Translations under genes and position numbers: made by a program
Shown here: in pieces, positions 1-11,114 of the stretch
How the letters are laid out: each line of letters begins with the position of its first letter
Position numbering within the stretch: the first letter of the stretch is position 1
Notes under the pieces: model-generated
Told to the model about the DNA's origin: nothing
The model's database searches: none
Seen by the model: the letters and a program-made list of their open reading frames with translations, nothing else
NCBI GenBank assembly: GCA_019914995.1
Contig: CM034136.1
Span: forward strand, 4,045,270-4,109,269
DNA length: 64,000 nucleotides
Source of the DNA: Acanthochlamys bracteata
Taxonomy: Eukaryota > Streptophyta > Magnoliopsida > Pandanales > Velloziaceae
Direction of reading: 5' to 3'

Positions 1-3000
1 AATAGTGATTGGTGCTCACTTGTTGAGAAAGATCCATTGTCCTCAAGGGTCTTGAAAATTCAAAAAAGTACATGCCCTTTTCACCACCTTTTCCATAGGG
101 GCTATCATCTTCTACAAAACCTAAAGGTACACACGTTTGATAGAGCAGAAAAAACAAGTTTCATACAGTTAATTGTAAATAAGCTTTCAGCAATGTTAAC
201 AGCTATAAATTTCACATATAACAGGTGCCACATCTTGCTCTATGCTCTATAATGAATAAGAATCCTATAACTAATGATTACATCTTCATGGTATTAAAGA
301 TAATGCGCACTTAACTTTCAGCAAAGCAGCTGGTTTTACAGAAACGAATTCCACTACAATGTTGGTTTTTTATTCGCCAAAGGCCTATAAAAATTTCGTA
401 TATACTCACAAAAATGTACTATTTTCCCTTAGATTCTTCAAATGCCTGGCACGTAGTGATACGTGTAGTTAGCAATAACCAGTGTCAGTTCTGCCATATA
501 TCTGACCTAAGGTGTTCAAATCCTATTCAGCATCAACCTGAAACTCTTTGGAGCTTGCTAAGTATTATGCTAATATTTTCACTTGATTATTCTATGTGAA
601 AATGAAACAATGTAAAATTTGCTTACTGTTGTAATTCATACAGCCTATATTTACCTGAGTGAAAGCCTAGTGAACTGTGCCACCAAGCACCATGCCAATC
701 GTTTAGAGCATGTGAAGTATTCCCTGAAAATATAAAGGTTTCGAAAGAAAATAGAACATCACTTTCAGTTTCAGCATGCAGATCAAGAGAACTGTAAATC
801 CATTTCAGATTATGGAAGCAAATTGGATAAAGCACAAGGATAAGCCTGCAAAATGACAATCCTTATAGTAACTGTAATTAATGATAAACGTGCAGGACAG
901 ATAGCCCTACCATCACCTAACTTTAAGCACCACGCCAATACAATTAAAACATGCAAGTGAAGGGAAAAGGCCTCTCATCTCACATGATAATTAATACTAC
1001 GATGTACCTGCTGAACTAATAGTCTTTCTTCACAGAGAGAGGACAAAATAGCATGCAGCATATTGATATTCAATCAATGGTTGTTTTACCAAGAATGCAC
1101 ACATTTATAGTTGCCCAATCAACTGATAGGTACAGTATTCCAGAATAGCATTGAATTAATTCTCCTCTTTTTCTCTTTTCTAAAAAACCAACTTTCTAAT
1201 GGAGAAGTTATCATGTACATAATTAGATATCTCGCATGCAAAAAGTTGATTTTAACTACCAGTTAAGTTTCAGCTAGAGCACATAGGTTCCTAAGCAGAA
1301 TCGAGAGCAGAATAACGAATTCCACCTGACTAAAACTAAGATTTCGATGATAGACATGAAACCCGATAAACAAACAAGTGTGAATTCGATTATTTCAACA
1401 TGTAGGACATAAACACGAACATGGAGTAAACACTAAAATGTCATTTAAAAAAAGGACACGACAAAGTAAGCAAGACAAGCACATGATGGCTTTCAAATCA
1501 TCAATCCTTTATAAATGTTCAGTCCAGATATAGATTACCCAGACGCACAACCATTATTCTCTAAGTTCTACATCAAGCAAAAGGAACAGAATACCTACAG
1601 GAAAATGAAACTGAAGTATTCTTGTAATTATGAAATTGTACCTGAAGGAGTCTTCCCGTCCAAATACCGGCAGTGAGGGTTCCATGCATATAAATCAACT
1701 AAGTGACCAAACCTAACCCATGAATACATAGTTCAAGAGAAGAGAGAGGACTGCTAAATAGCCAACAAATTTATAAATTCCTAAATTTGCATGATTAAAA
1801 AAAAACCTGCAATTCACCTGTCCGCTCCAGTTCCTTCTGCATTATCTACTGGATTCCCACCATATAATCTCCCTGGAATAGCAGTTTTTCCAATAGAAAA
1901 GTGCATTATGTCCACTTCATGGCCCTGACAAGTTTTGTTAGTGCATGCACCAGGCATATCCTTACATCCTCCCATCTGATAAAATGGAGTTTCATGTTTT
2001 AAAATCCATTAGATATAGTAAAGTGATACAAGGAGAACAGAGCTTTAATTATCTAATAAGAAACAAATTGCCATTATTCATTGGTCCATCTAACAAAGTA
2101 AAGATTGCGCCATAAAATCATGAACTTACATCATTATAAGTAGCATTCTCACCAACTTGAAACATGAGAGCAACAGAAGGACATTTCGTACTTTCACTGT
2201 TTGCAAAGTTCAAGAATGTGGAAAAAATCAATATGCTTTTCAGAAAAGAAAATTACTAAGAACAGTGATTGTCGGACAAATGAAAGCAGAGCCAAGCGCC
2301 CATTGATAGGGTTATAGGGCGTCCCCTCGAGGTTTTAAATCCCAATAATGCCAATTGCTGAATTACTCATATGAAGTTTATCAAAGCTAGACATCAAACA
2401 TAATAAGGATTCTAAAATTTAAAAATGAAAAGTATATTGTACTTTCAAATTTTTTTATAGTATTTTTTAAATACTCCAAAAATTTATTTGGAAACGTGAA
2501 AGATTTTTTGAAATGAAAAGCAGTGCCACAAAAACTGCCAAACACTCCTTAAACTGCCTACATAATAATCATAGCATATCCATACTCTCCGAATTCCTTC
2601 GGGAAACCTGGTCAGTTTGTATAAGGTACTTAATGGGATAAGAAAAAATTTCTCAAAGGTCACAACATCTCTTTAATATAACAGGATTAAAACGTATTAG
2701 ACCAATGAAAAACTTGAGATCATATTTTGACAACATAGAATACACTAGCAATTAAAGCGGAATATTATAGATGTTAATTTCATTATGCATGGGCATGATT
2801 TGTGAATTAACAATAATGTGTTAAACTAAATTAAAAGACTTCAAAACTTGGCTGAAAATTGAAAGTAAATAAAATAGCACTTTCGAGTGGAAAGCCTGAA
2901 GTATGCTTTACATCAGATATGAACAAGCAATCTCGATTAACGTACCAATCAAAAGGAAATTTAGGGAATTCGAATTACTTACCCTTTAGTGTATGCGTAG

Positions 3001-4042
3001 TCCCCACCCACTTGAAGCATGAAAAAGATGTTCAGACCATCATGCAATGACTACAAGGTTCAACAATAATGATACCATCAATTGTGTAGTTAGTCAAGTA
3101 GGCAACAGAGACCTGTTGTCCTGTTCATTGACCGCCAAGAAATTTCACACATTATATTAAGGAGATGCTGTTTGCTATCAAAAAGAATTATGATATCTGA
3201 AAGATAATTTGAAGATTTGTTAACACCTTTAATTGGATAACTTTCAACACACTAAGCAGTTGGCAAGGTAGTTTTTTTTAGCTTAAAACAGCCAAGATTT
3301 GACTTACAAAAAGTTTAACCAGAGGTGTACGGTAATTAAACTCAATATTAGCATGATAGAGTGATAATTTGACTATTAGAACGCAGGAAAGTTCAACATG
3401 ATGATTGTAAATATAACTTACCGAGAGCAAACATCCTTTTAACATGCGTTTTCGTTTTTTTCCAAGAAAATACAGTAATTAGCATCGTTAGCATAGTTTG
3501 TAAATAAGTAACCCTAACGCCTATAATGTTAGGAAGATAAGCTTTTACCTAGTAAATTACTCAATTCTAATACTGAGTGGATCTGTTTTAAGTCAAATGA
3601 CCGTGAATACAAACTAGCATGACCGCTTAGAACTCCATCATAGCAAGCGCAATTATTTCCAGCTAGTTAATACTATTAACAAAACTACCTAACCATATTT
3701 ACAGTTTCACTATAAAAAAAACATTGTAGACAAGGAATCGAAACCACGAGAAGAAGCCAAACAGAATAAAGAGCAACTCACCTTCACGGTCATCTTCCCG
3801 CCAGGGTAAGCCTTATCTTCATCAAAATCAAGAGCAGGTAGCAAAGAGAAATCCAACCCATCGATCTCTCCCCACTCGTTATCCTTTCCATCGACGTTGA
3901 CGAGACCGGGTCGGTACTCGGCGGTGATGCGGGCACCAGAACTACTGCAGCTTCCTTCCGAAGAACCTTCGTGGCCGTGATGCTCGTGCGCCGCCGTGGA
4001 GAGAAGGAGAAGAGATAGAATGAAGATTCGCAGATGAAACAT
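1..4042 (-). CDS. Ethylbenzene-dehydrogenase-related haem-binding domain protein, 3' end beyond window
   Basis: Exons on the minus strand: 4042-3782, 3050-2983, 2196-2130, 1975-1818, 1712-1642, 723-655 and 120-<1. All junctions are GT-AG and the phases agree, giving 271 residues before the window edge. The start is the ATG at 4042, followed by a hydrophobic signal peptide (MFHLRIFILSLLLLSTAAHE) and a His/Ser-rich stretch. The body carries segments typical of the plant family described as cytochrome c-552/DMSO-reductase-like haem-binding or ethylbenzene-dehydrogenase-related: VNVDGKDNEWGEIDG, KCPSVALMFQVGENATYND, a Cys-rich GGCKDMPGACTNKTCQGHEV, DLYAWNPHCRYLDGKTPS, LNDWHGAWWHSSLGFHSG and FEFSRPLRTMD. 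In this family the domain is a beta-sandwich thought to bind haem on the lumenal or extracellular side, usually with a C-terminal membrane helix, which would lie beyond the edge. Substrate and partner are unknown. Introns of 732, 786, 918 and 534 bases show nothing else recognisable. Family assignment rests on remembered motif similarity. Confidence 0.85.
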
Positions 4043-4151
4043 TTGAGAAAAGACGAAGAAGAAAGATTGAAATGGGAAATGCTCCAGAGAACAGAAGAGA
4101 AGAGCAAGCCGGCATGGAGTGGCGGGCGATGGCGAAGACCAAGCTCGTCAT
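3942..4151 (-). other. Possible overlapping upstream ORF in the leader of the haem-binding gene
   Basis: An ATG at 4151, 109 bases upstream of the main start, opens a 69-codon frame that ends inside exon 1 at 3942. It is out of frame with the main protein. If transcription starts upstream of 4151 this uORF would lower translation of the main protein; the start site is not visible from sequence. Confidence 0.3.
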
Positions 4152-4380
4152 TTTAAAATAAAGGTGATTTTATTTTGCGAGCTAGATGCTCTAAGATTTT
4201 GATCTATGATTAAAGGTCCCGTGTATCTTGTTTTGAGATACTTGAGAGCATTATATAAATCAGAAAAACGTATATATTAGCTAAATTAGATTCTAGTAGC
4301 TCTTTTTTACAAAGTTACGAAGACGGCAAATTTTTCTTCCACAGCTAGACGTGTTCCAGATCTTTGAAAACTTTTTAGAG

Positions 4381-4574
4381 AGCTTTTGGGAGAGCGTTTA
4401 AAACGCTACTTTTTTTTTTTTATATTTTTATATTTTTTAATATATATTTTATAAATATATATAATTTATTTAAAAATTTAAAAAATTAAAAAAATAGAGC
4501 TCATTTTTTAAAAAAAATTAAAAATACTTTTTATTTTAAAAAAATTTTATTTTATAAGTACTTCCAAACGTTCT
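4381..4574 (-). mobile_element. AT-rich MITE-like repeat, short copy
   Basis: This is an inverted copy of the dispersed family. It has the family order (long poly-T/AT core, then TAGAGCTCATTTTTTAAAA, then TTTTATAAGTACTTCCAAACG), and GCGTTTA-type and CAAACG-type ends face each other. It is shorter than the other copies because it lacks most of the hairpin-containing core. Confidence 0.45.
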
Positions 4575-5728
4575 TTTAAACAGACTTCGCAGACAGAAAA
4601 TAAGAAAAATTGAATTATAAATTAAATTTATAAAATAAATATATAAAAATTATTAAAAATAATCTTTTTTTGCAGAGTTTTATTTTGCCAAGCTTTAAAA
4701 TATAAAAATAAGTTACCGTAAAATAAAAATGCTCTTAATCAAAAGCACTAGAAACCACTATATTTTTAACATATCGATAAGAGTTAGAGCGTGTTTTATT
4801 ATTAGTAATAATTAGAAGTTAATTTTAAAAAAAATTCGAAAATGATCTTATAAAAAAATTAAAATTTATTCAGAAATGAAATTTTTTGCTAAAAAATTAC
4901 TTGTAGTGTAATTTACTAATTTACCACTTTATAAAAAGAGAGCGTTAACAAAAGAGTACTAGTACGACACTAAAGTAAGCAGTACAATATCAGCGATCTT
5001 GGCTATACCGGACTGGAGACATCATGGAGACCCGTGGATTTTAATGCATTCAATATTTTATAAGTGCTGCAATACATGCTAAGCTTTGTTTGGTCTTTTT
5101 AATTAGATATTTGACATTGCTTATTTTATTTATTATTTTTATTAATTTTATTAAAAATTTTAGAAAATATAAAAAAATTTTATCATGAAATTTTTATTAT
5201 TTTAATTAAAACAAAAAAATTTTTGAAATATTTTTTATAAATTTTTTTGCAGAAGTACTTTCAAATATCTTTAAATCTGTTGAAACTTTTTTTTTAAAGA
5301 AAAAGTTTGATAGCTGTTCTAAAATTCTAACGGGCGGAGTACTTGTTAGATTTGTCAAAGAAACTATCGTACGTGTTTTACAAAAAAGAAAACTTTATCG
5401 TACATGATTTAGTTTAATCTTTCTTTTTTATTGTACTAGGGGTATGTTTGGATGAGTTAGAGTTACAAGGATAAAAAATATAAATTAGGAAGTAACCAAC
5501 GCTGCCTTATAGTATTATTTTTTATTTTAAAAAGATTTTTAATAAAGTTTTCATAGTAATTAAAAAGTTTTTTTAATTTAGAAAATATAAATAAATTATA
5601 TATTATATAATTTGTACATAATTTTTATTTATTCAATAAATAAATCAAATTTACTTATAATAAATTTAAAATAAGTTTAATTTAAAAATTTTTTCATTTA
5701 GCCCTCCCACGTCTGAAGATTTTCAATT

Positions 5729-5985
5729 GGAGCTTGTTTGGCTGAGTGTTTCGCCAACGGTATTTTTAAATTTTTTAATTTATATTTTTTAATATATATT
5801 TTATGAGTATTTAGAAAATTTATCTAAAAATTTAGAAAATATAAAAAAGTTTTACGTAATGAGATCTTTGTATTTCATATTTTTATTATTTTTTAGAAAT
5901 TAAAAAAATAGAGCTTATTTATCAAAAAATAAAAATATCTATCATTTTAGAAAAATTTTATTTCATAAACAATTCTAAACGTCCC
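5729..5985 (-). mobile_element. AT-rich MITE-like repeat
   Basis: This is an inverted copy of the family. It begins near GCTTGTTTGGCTGAGTGTTT and ends near ATAAACAATTCTAAACGTCC, with the characteristic core AATATATATTTTATGAGTAT, GTAATGAGATC and AAAAAATAGAGCTTATTT in order. The ends form imperfect inverted repeats built on GTTTGG/CTAAAC. Confidence 0.55.
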
Positions 5986-6911
5986 CGTCTCCAAAGATAA
6001 AGATATTTTTAGTCGACTTGAAAAATAAATTTTATTTTTTCTCACAAAATTGATAAAAAGAATTAATAATAAAATTTTATGAATTCATTTTTTTATATTT
6101 TTTAATTTTAAATAATTTATACAAAATATTTATTAAAAAATAAATTATTAAAATGAAATAAAATGCACTCAAACACACTTTAAGTTTCTTTTAATTCACC
6201 TTTGAAATAGCTAAGAGCTTATTTATCTATACTTCAAATTTATTTTTTTAAATTTAATTTTGATTTATATAAAACAAACACAAAATAATATTTTTTATTA
6301 GAAATTCGTTTCAAATTTTAAAAATTGAAACTAAAAATTTGACTTTCAAACTCATTTTTAATATAAAGCAAATACAAAATTTTACTTTTATCAAATTTAT
6401 TTTTAATTTTAAACTTTATTTTTAAACTTATCTAAAAGTTGAGTTAATATCAAATAAACACGTCTTAAAAAGGAAGAGAGTTTTTTACGTAGTATAATGT
6501 AAGTTACCAAAAACAAATTTAATTGGACTAACATGTCCCGAAATGATCAATATTTTTTTGGATTATTAGATAAACTAGTAGTGTTAATTCCACTTCAATC
6601 TAATAAATAGGAAATTTTACCTGTTCATCAAAAGAAAAAACGTGAAATCACATTCACAATTAACGCCTTGTTTGGATGTGCATTTATCCCTATTTTTATA
6701 ATTATTTTTCAAAAAGAAATTATAATATTTTAATTTTAAAAAATTTAAAAATACATGTAAGTACAATTTTATTACACCTATAGTAATTTTATTTTAGCTA
6801 AAGAAAAAACAAAATTTTTTTTCTAAAAAATTTATAAATTATCTTCGAAAGCTCTATTTTTATTAAGAATCCTAAAAGCTCCTAACAATATCTAAACGCA
6901 TAGACCCCATA

Positions 6912-7150
6912 TTTGGGAGTGCTTATGAAATAAAATTTTTCTTAAATAAAAGATATTTATGTTTTTTTTAAAAACGAGTTTTATTTTTTTGCTTTAAAAA
7001 GATAATAAAAATATGCAATAAAAATTTTACTATGTAGAATTTTTCTACACTTTCTAAATTTTTAAATAAATTTTTTATATACTTATAAAATATATATTAA
7101 AAAATATGAGATGGAAAATTAAAAAGCTGTTTTTTCTAAACGCAATGCTA
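6912..7150 (+). mobile_element. AT-rich MITE-like repeat
   Basis: This forward copy begins GGGAGTGCTTATGAAATAAA, carries the palindromic core GTAGAATTTTTCTAC followed by ACTTTCTAAATTTTTAAATA and a TATACTTATAAAATATATAT block, and ends near the CTAAACAG motif. It is closely similar to the copies at 7577, 16137 and 42958. Confidence 0.65.
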
Positions 7151-7576
7151 AACAGTCAAATTTGAACCTTTATCTATCAGAATTATAACATAGTCTCTTT
7201 CTAATATATCTTTTGTTATTTGTTAGGTCTAGTCTCTAATTTTGTTTAAATAACCAATTTATGGGTTTTCTAAATTACATCTTGAAAAATTAACCTAAAC
7301 TTTAATTTAAAATTATGTTAGCCTTTAAAAATAAAGAAAAATTATTTTAAAATAAAAACTTACCCTTACAAAGACACCCGGTGATATTATCACAATATAG
7401 CAGGCCGAATAACTGTTTCCTGGAAAAAGGCCGGCCCAGGTAAGTAGTTCCGGGTTACCAGGCCGGGTCTCCCGGCCCACTGTAGCCTGCCATGCAATGT
7501 TTCTGTTAACAGGAAAATAAGAGAAGCATATACAATATACTGATACCAAGATCTCTTCTACAAACTTATAAAAACA

Positions 7577-7828
7577 CTCGGAGTGCTTATGAAATAAAAC
7601 TTTTCTGAAATGAAAGGTATTTTTGTCTTTTTTGAAAAATGAGCTTTATTTTTTTTACTTTCAAAAAAATAATAAAAATATATAATAAAAAGATCTCAGT
7701 AAAATTTTTCTACACTTTTTAAATTTTTAAATAAATTTTTTATATAGTTATAAAATATGTATTGGAAAACATAAAATAGAAAAAAGTTGATAAGCAGCTT
7801 ACCATAAGCAGTGCCAAACAGCCCCTCC
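7577..7828 (+). mobile_element. AT-rich MITE-like repeat
   Basis: This forward copy begins GGAGTGCTTATGAAATAAAA and ends AAGCAGTGCCAAACAG. The core has AAAAAGATCTCA, ATTTTTCTACAC and the ATAAATTTTTTATATA block. It lies only about 430 bases from the preceding copy, in the same orientation. Confidence 0.65.
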
Positions 7829-7978
7829 ATATGGCACCTATTCTCAGCATGATAAACTACAACATGAAACTGAGGATAAGAACTCAACAGGCCACTTATT
7901 CTAAAATTACTATTTACAAAAACATCTAAAACACAAAATCTTCTACTACAATGATGGCTTAAAAAAACTTTTCCTAAT

Positions 7979-10900
7979 TTAATGACCGCCACCTCCCGGC
8001 CCTGCTAATGTCAGAACAACACCTTGCAGGTCGTTATTAGGCTTTATAGAGTTGCTTTTGGCTGCCCCCACTGAAGAAGAATGTTGCAAGTGATGGCCGC
8101 ACTCAGGAGTACCCATGAATGACGTCGGTCGCAGCAATGGTCTGAAATGAGTTGGAATAGCGTTTACTGGAGCTGAGCATTGATGAGAAGCCACAGGGTT
8201 TCCAATAGACAAGGGCTGGCAATGCATTGGGGGCCGAGGAGCTGCAGTAATTGGCACCTGATGGTAGTAACATATTTAGACTTAGGAGTGGTAAAAGTAA
8301 AGATGTGATACTTGAGATGTTAGTTATTCAATCTAGCAAGATGCGTTGACATTGAGCCATTGAACTTACAGGAGCAAATAGGACTCCCCGGAGTATTTGA
8401 CCTTTGACATTAGCAGTCATGAGATATCCTGAGTCAAAAGCTCCATCCACGGTGCCACGAACTTCAGCACCAATCTACATGAGACATATGACAGTTGGAA
8501 AGTTGAAAGATCATCAGAATGCTGTCAAGAAAATTATCAAAGGAATTTGTAACTCAAAAGAAGTACATACCAATGGGGGAACAAGAGGTCTCAGCTGTGG
8601 TTTCTGTTCTGCTCCAAAGATCGGCATCTCTTTCCCTCGGGTTGGAACAGCACAGACAAAGTGCTCTGTCTTCGGAAGGCGGGGAGACTCTGCAAAATGC
8701 ACATCCTGAGTACACTTGTGCGTCCCATTTGCTTGTTCTCTCAGTGGATGCAACTTAAAATGAGTGAACGGATGGGAAGGCAAGGCAGAATCACTTGGAG
8801 ATGACAGTTTCTGAGCTGTGTTCTGCTCGTGATCAGATAGTGATGGAGAAGAATGTTGCGAAATTGATAGAGTATGTTCTTCCTGTTCCCACTCTACATT
8901 CCATACTTCAGTATCATTTATTTTCCTCTTTTTTACGTTCAAACTATCTGGAAAAAATACAGAAAGGCATAAGAAGAATTGTCTATTGCATTTTGTATAA
9001 GTCAGTCAGTCAGTCAACCAACCTAAACTTCCAAAAAGGGTATTTCTGGGCTCTGGTTCAACTTCAATAGGTCTCTGCAGGGATTCACCTTTCTTCATGG
9101 CAATGCCTTTTTGCTAAAATTTTGCAACAGAAAGGTTCAGAGTCAACCACAACATGGTTCCTTTTGGTAATCAGATGGGGAAGCTAATGATGTTTGCTTA
9201 CCAAGATTTCTGCTCCTTTAGAAGGTTTTCGTTTTTCCCGGCTCCAGTGTTTACCAAATATCTTGCACATAGAAACATTGTAACGTCCATTAGGATGCTC
9301 AGATCCCAATTGAAGAATGAGCAGCTCATTGAGAGGGCGTTCATCTTCTCCGCATCTACCAAAGATCCAATACCTTAAACTTGAGTTCTCCATGAAGACA
9401 AAGCCAGAGTACGCAGCAGAAGGCTAATAATGGTTACTCACCCTCCAAATATCATGATGTCGCCATCAGTCGCAACAGCAGTATGAGAGAATCTGCCTTG
9501 AGGTCTCTGGCCACCTACGTCAAGCTGAGTCCAGGTGCATGTATTTACATCAAGAACCCAGACATCACTGTAGTAGTGTTTATCACCAACACCTCCTAGG
9601 ATATAAATCTGCATGACTCCATAAAGGTAAGATAAGAAACATTCCACTAAAATTTTCACAGAAAATGCATCAAACTAAAGAGTGTCGCCAGGAACATATA
9701 AGGTGAGTGTGTACATGCCTTGTTCCCAGTACTTGCAGCTGCATGACCCGCTCTAACCCCTGGTGTTGATCCTTGGAGTGCTAACTGCAAATTGTTGCTT
9801 AGCATGAGTATTTTGACATAATTTCATCTTCTGGGAGTTCCAATTTAACAATGAAAGCATGCCAAAGATACAACTACAAAACAACAAAAGGTTAGGATTT
9901 TGTACCCTTGACCAAGTCATGTTATCCACATCCAGCACATCTACTTCACCGTGATAATGGTCACCACAATCTCCACCGTAGACATAAAGCTTGTTCCCAA
10001 TGGCAACAGCTGTGTGGCTATCGCGAGGAGCAGGAAGATCACCCTTCACATCTGGCGAAGCCCAAGTCATGCTGTTGAGGTCGAGCACATGAACATCATT
10101 CAAGTAATTCGAATCCCCTTCTCCACTACCACCAAATATGACCAACTTGTTCTCGCCAATGACAGTGGCGGTGTGACTTTCTCTAGGTATGGGTGTGATT
10201 CCTTTGCAATTAGGCCTGCTCCATTCTTTTGTCCTCAAATTTAATACATGAAGGTCGTTTACTTTCTTCGTACCATTTGTTCCACCAAATATGTACATCT
10301 TCTCACCAACAAGGACGGAGCTATGGCTATCTCTGGTACCAGGTTTTAGGCCATTGGTAGAAAGGGAGCTCCAGGTCATGGTTTCCAGACTGAGAGTTAA
10401 AACATCACTAAAACGCAAGCCGCCGCAGCAGCCCTGCAAAATGCAGCAGAGTAACATGAGGCATCCTGTGCATAACAAAGATAAACTTTATTCCTAAAAA
10501 AAACTCAAAAAATACTGAACCAAGAATATTCAAGATCGCCGATACTGCAGCTGCGGATATTCAAGAACATTAAACAGTGGGCGCTGTAATTATTTATAGG
10601 ACCAAAGAATTATCACCAAACACCTTAACAAAATGATTGTACTTCTAAGAATCGTCCATGTTAACTATAAACTCTGCTACATATTTGCTACTACACAAAT
10701 AAATTTTAGTATTTCCCATTAAACTAAAAGCAATCTTAAAACATGTCCTCATGTCAGAAAGATAAGTTTGCTCCATAAGCCGGATCATAATCAAAGAGAC
10801 CAAGGCATTAGCCTTTATTACAGCGCCCCTTTATTAAAAGTAAAGAACGAGAGAAACATAAGAGACATAACAAAGTCAAAATTCACACGGACGATATGAA

Positions 10901-11114
10901 ATCTACCCAGTCTAAAACTCATGAAGAGTTCAAGAAGCTGAGAAAGGAAAAAAGAAATGAAAACAACATTCAAACTTACCCCAAAAACATAAACAACTCC
11001 ATCACTGAAGCAAGCTGAGTGCCCCCACCTCTCTGAAGGATTAAATCCCATTACCTTTGGATAAAGCCACATAGCTTTCCTCTTCTTCGACTCTTCCATA
11101 CCCGATGAACCCAT
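7979..11114 (-). CDS. Kelch-repeat (galactose-oxidase-like) protein, 633 residues
   Basis: Nine exons on the minus strand: 11114-10980, 10433-9906, 9784-9719, 9608-9442, 9355-9202, 9113-9023, 8947-8571, 8474-8370 and 8257-7979. Phases agree throughout (1,902 nt including stop). The N-terminal half is a kelch beta-propeller: successive blades show RWGHSACF, DSHSSVLVGEKMYIFGGTNG, ESHTATVIGENKLVIFGGSG, DSHTAVAIGNKLYVYGGDCG, AGHAAASTGNKIYILGG and FSHTAVATDGDIMIFGG, each with the Gly-Gly pair and downstream Trp. From about residue 330 the chain turns basic (HWSREKRKPSKG, then VKKRKIND near 385) and Ser/His/Pro-rich, with no domain I recognise; a nuclear signal is possible. Intron 3 uses a GC donor. 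Plant proteins of this plan are annotated galactose oxidase/kelch superfamily; there is no acyl-CoA-binding domain. Role unknown, presumably a protein-interaction scaffold. Intron 1 (10434-10979, 546 bases) is otherwise unremarkable. Confidence 0.93.

Larger units (their letters stand above)
4152..7978. other. AT-rich spacer with dispersed repeats
   Basis: No gene is visible between the haem-binding gene promoter and the 3' end of the kelch gene. The stretch is strongly AT-rich and holds several copies, in both orientations, of the short AT-rich repeat family (best copies listed separately). It also holds a looser repeat at 6210-6470 that is related to 15870-16115. A GC-richer patch at 7380-7510 contains only a short frame without a recognisable product. 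Confidence 0.6.
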
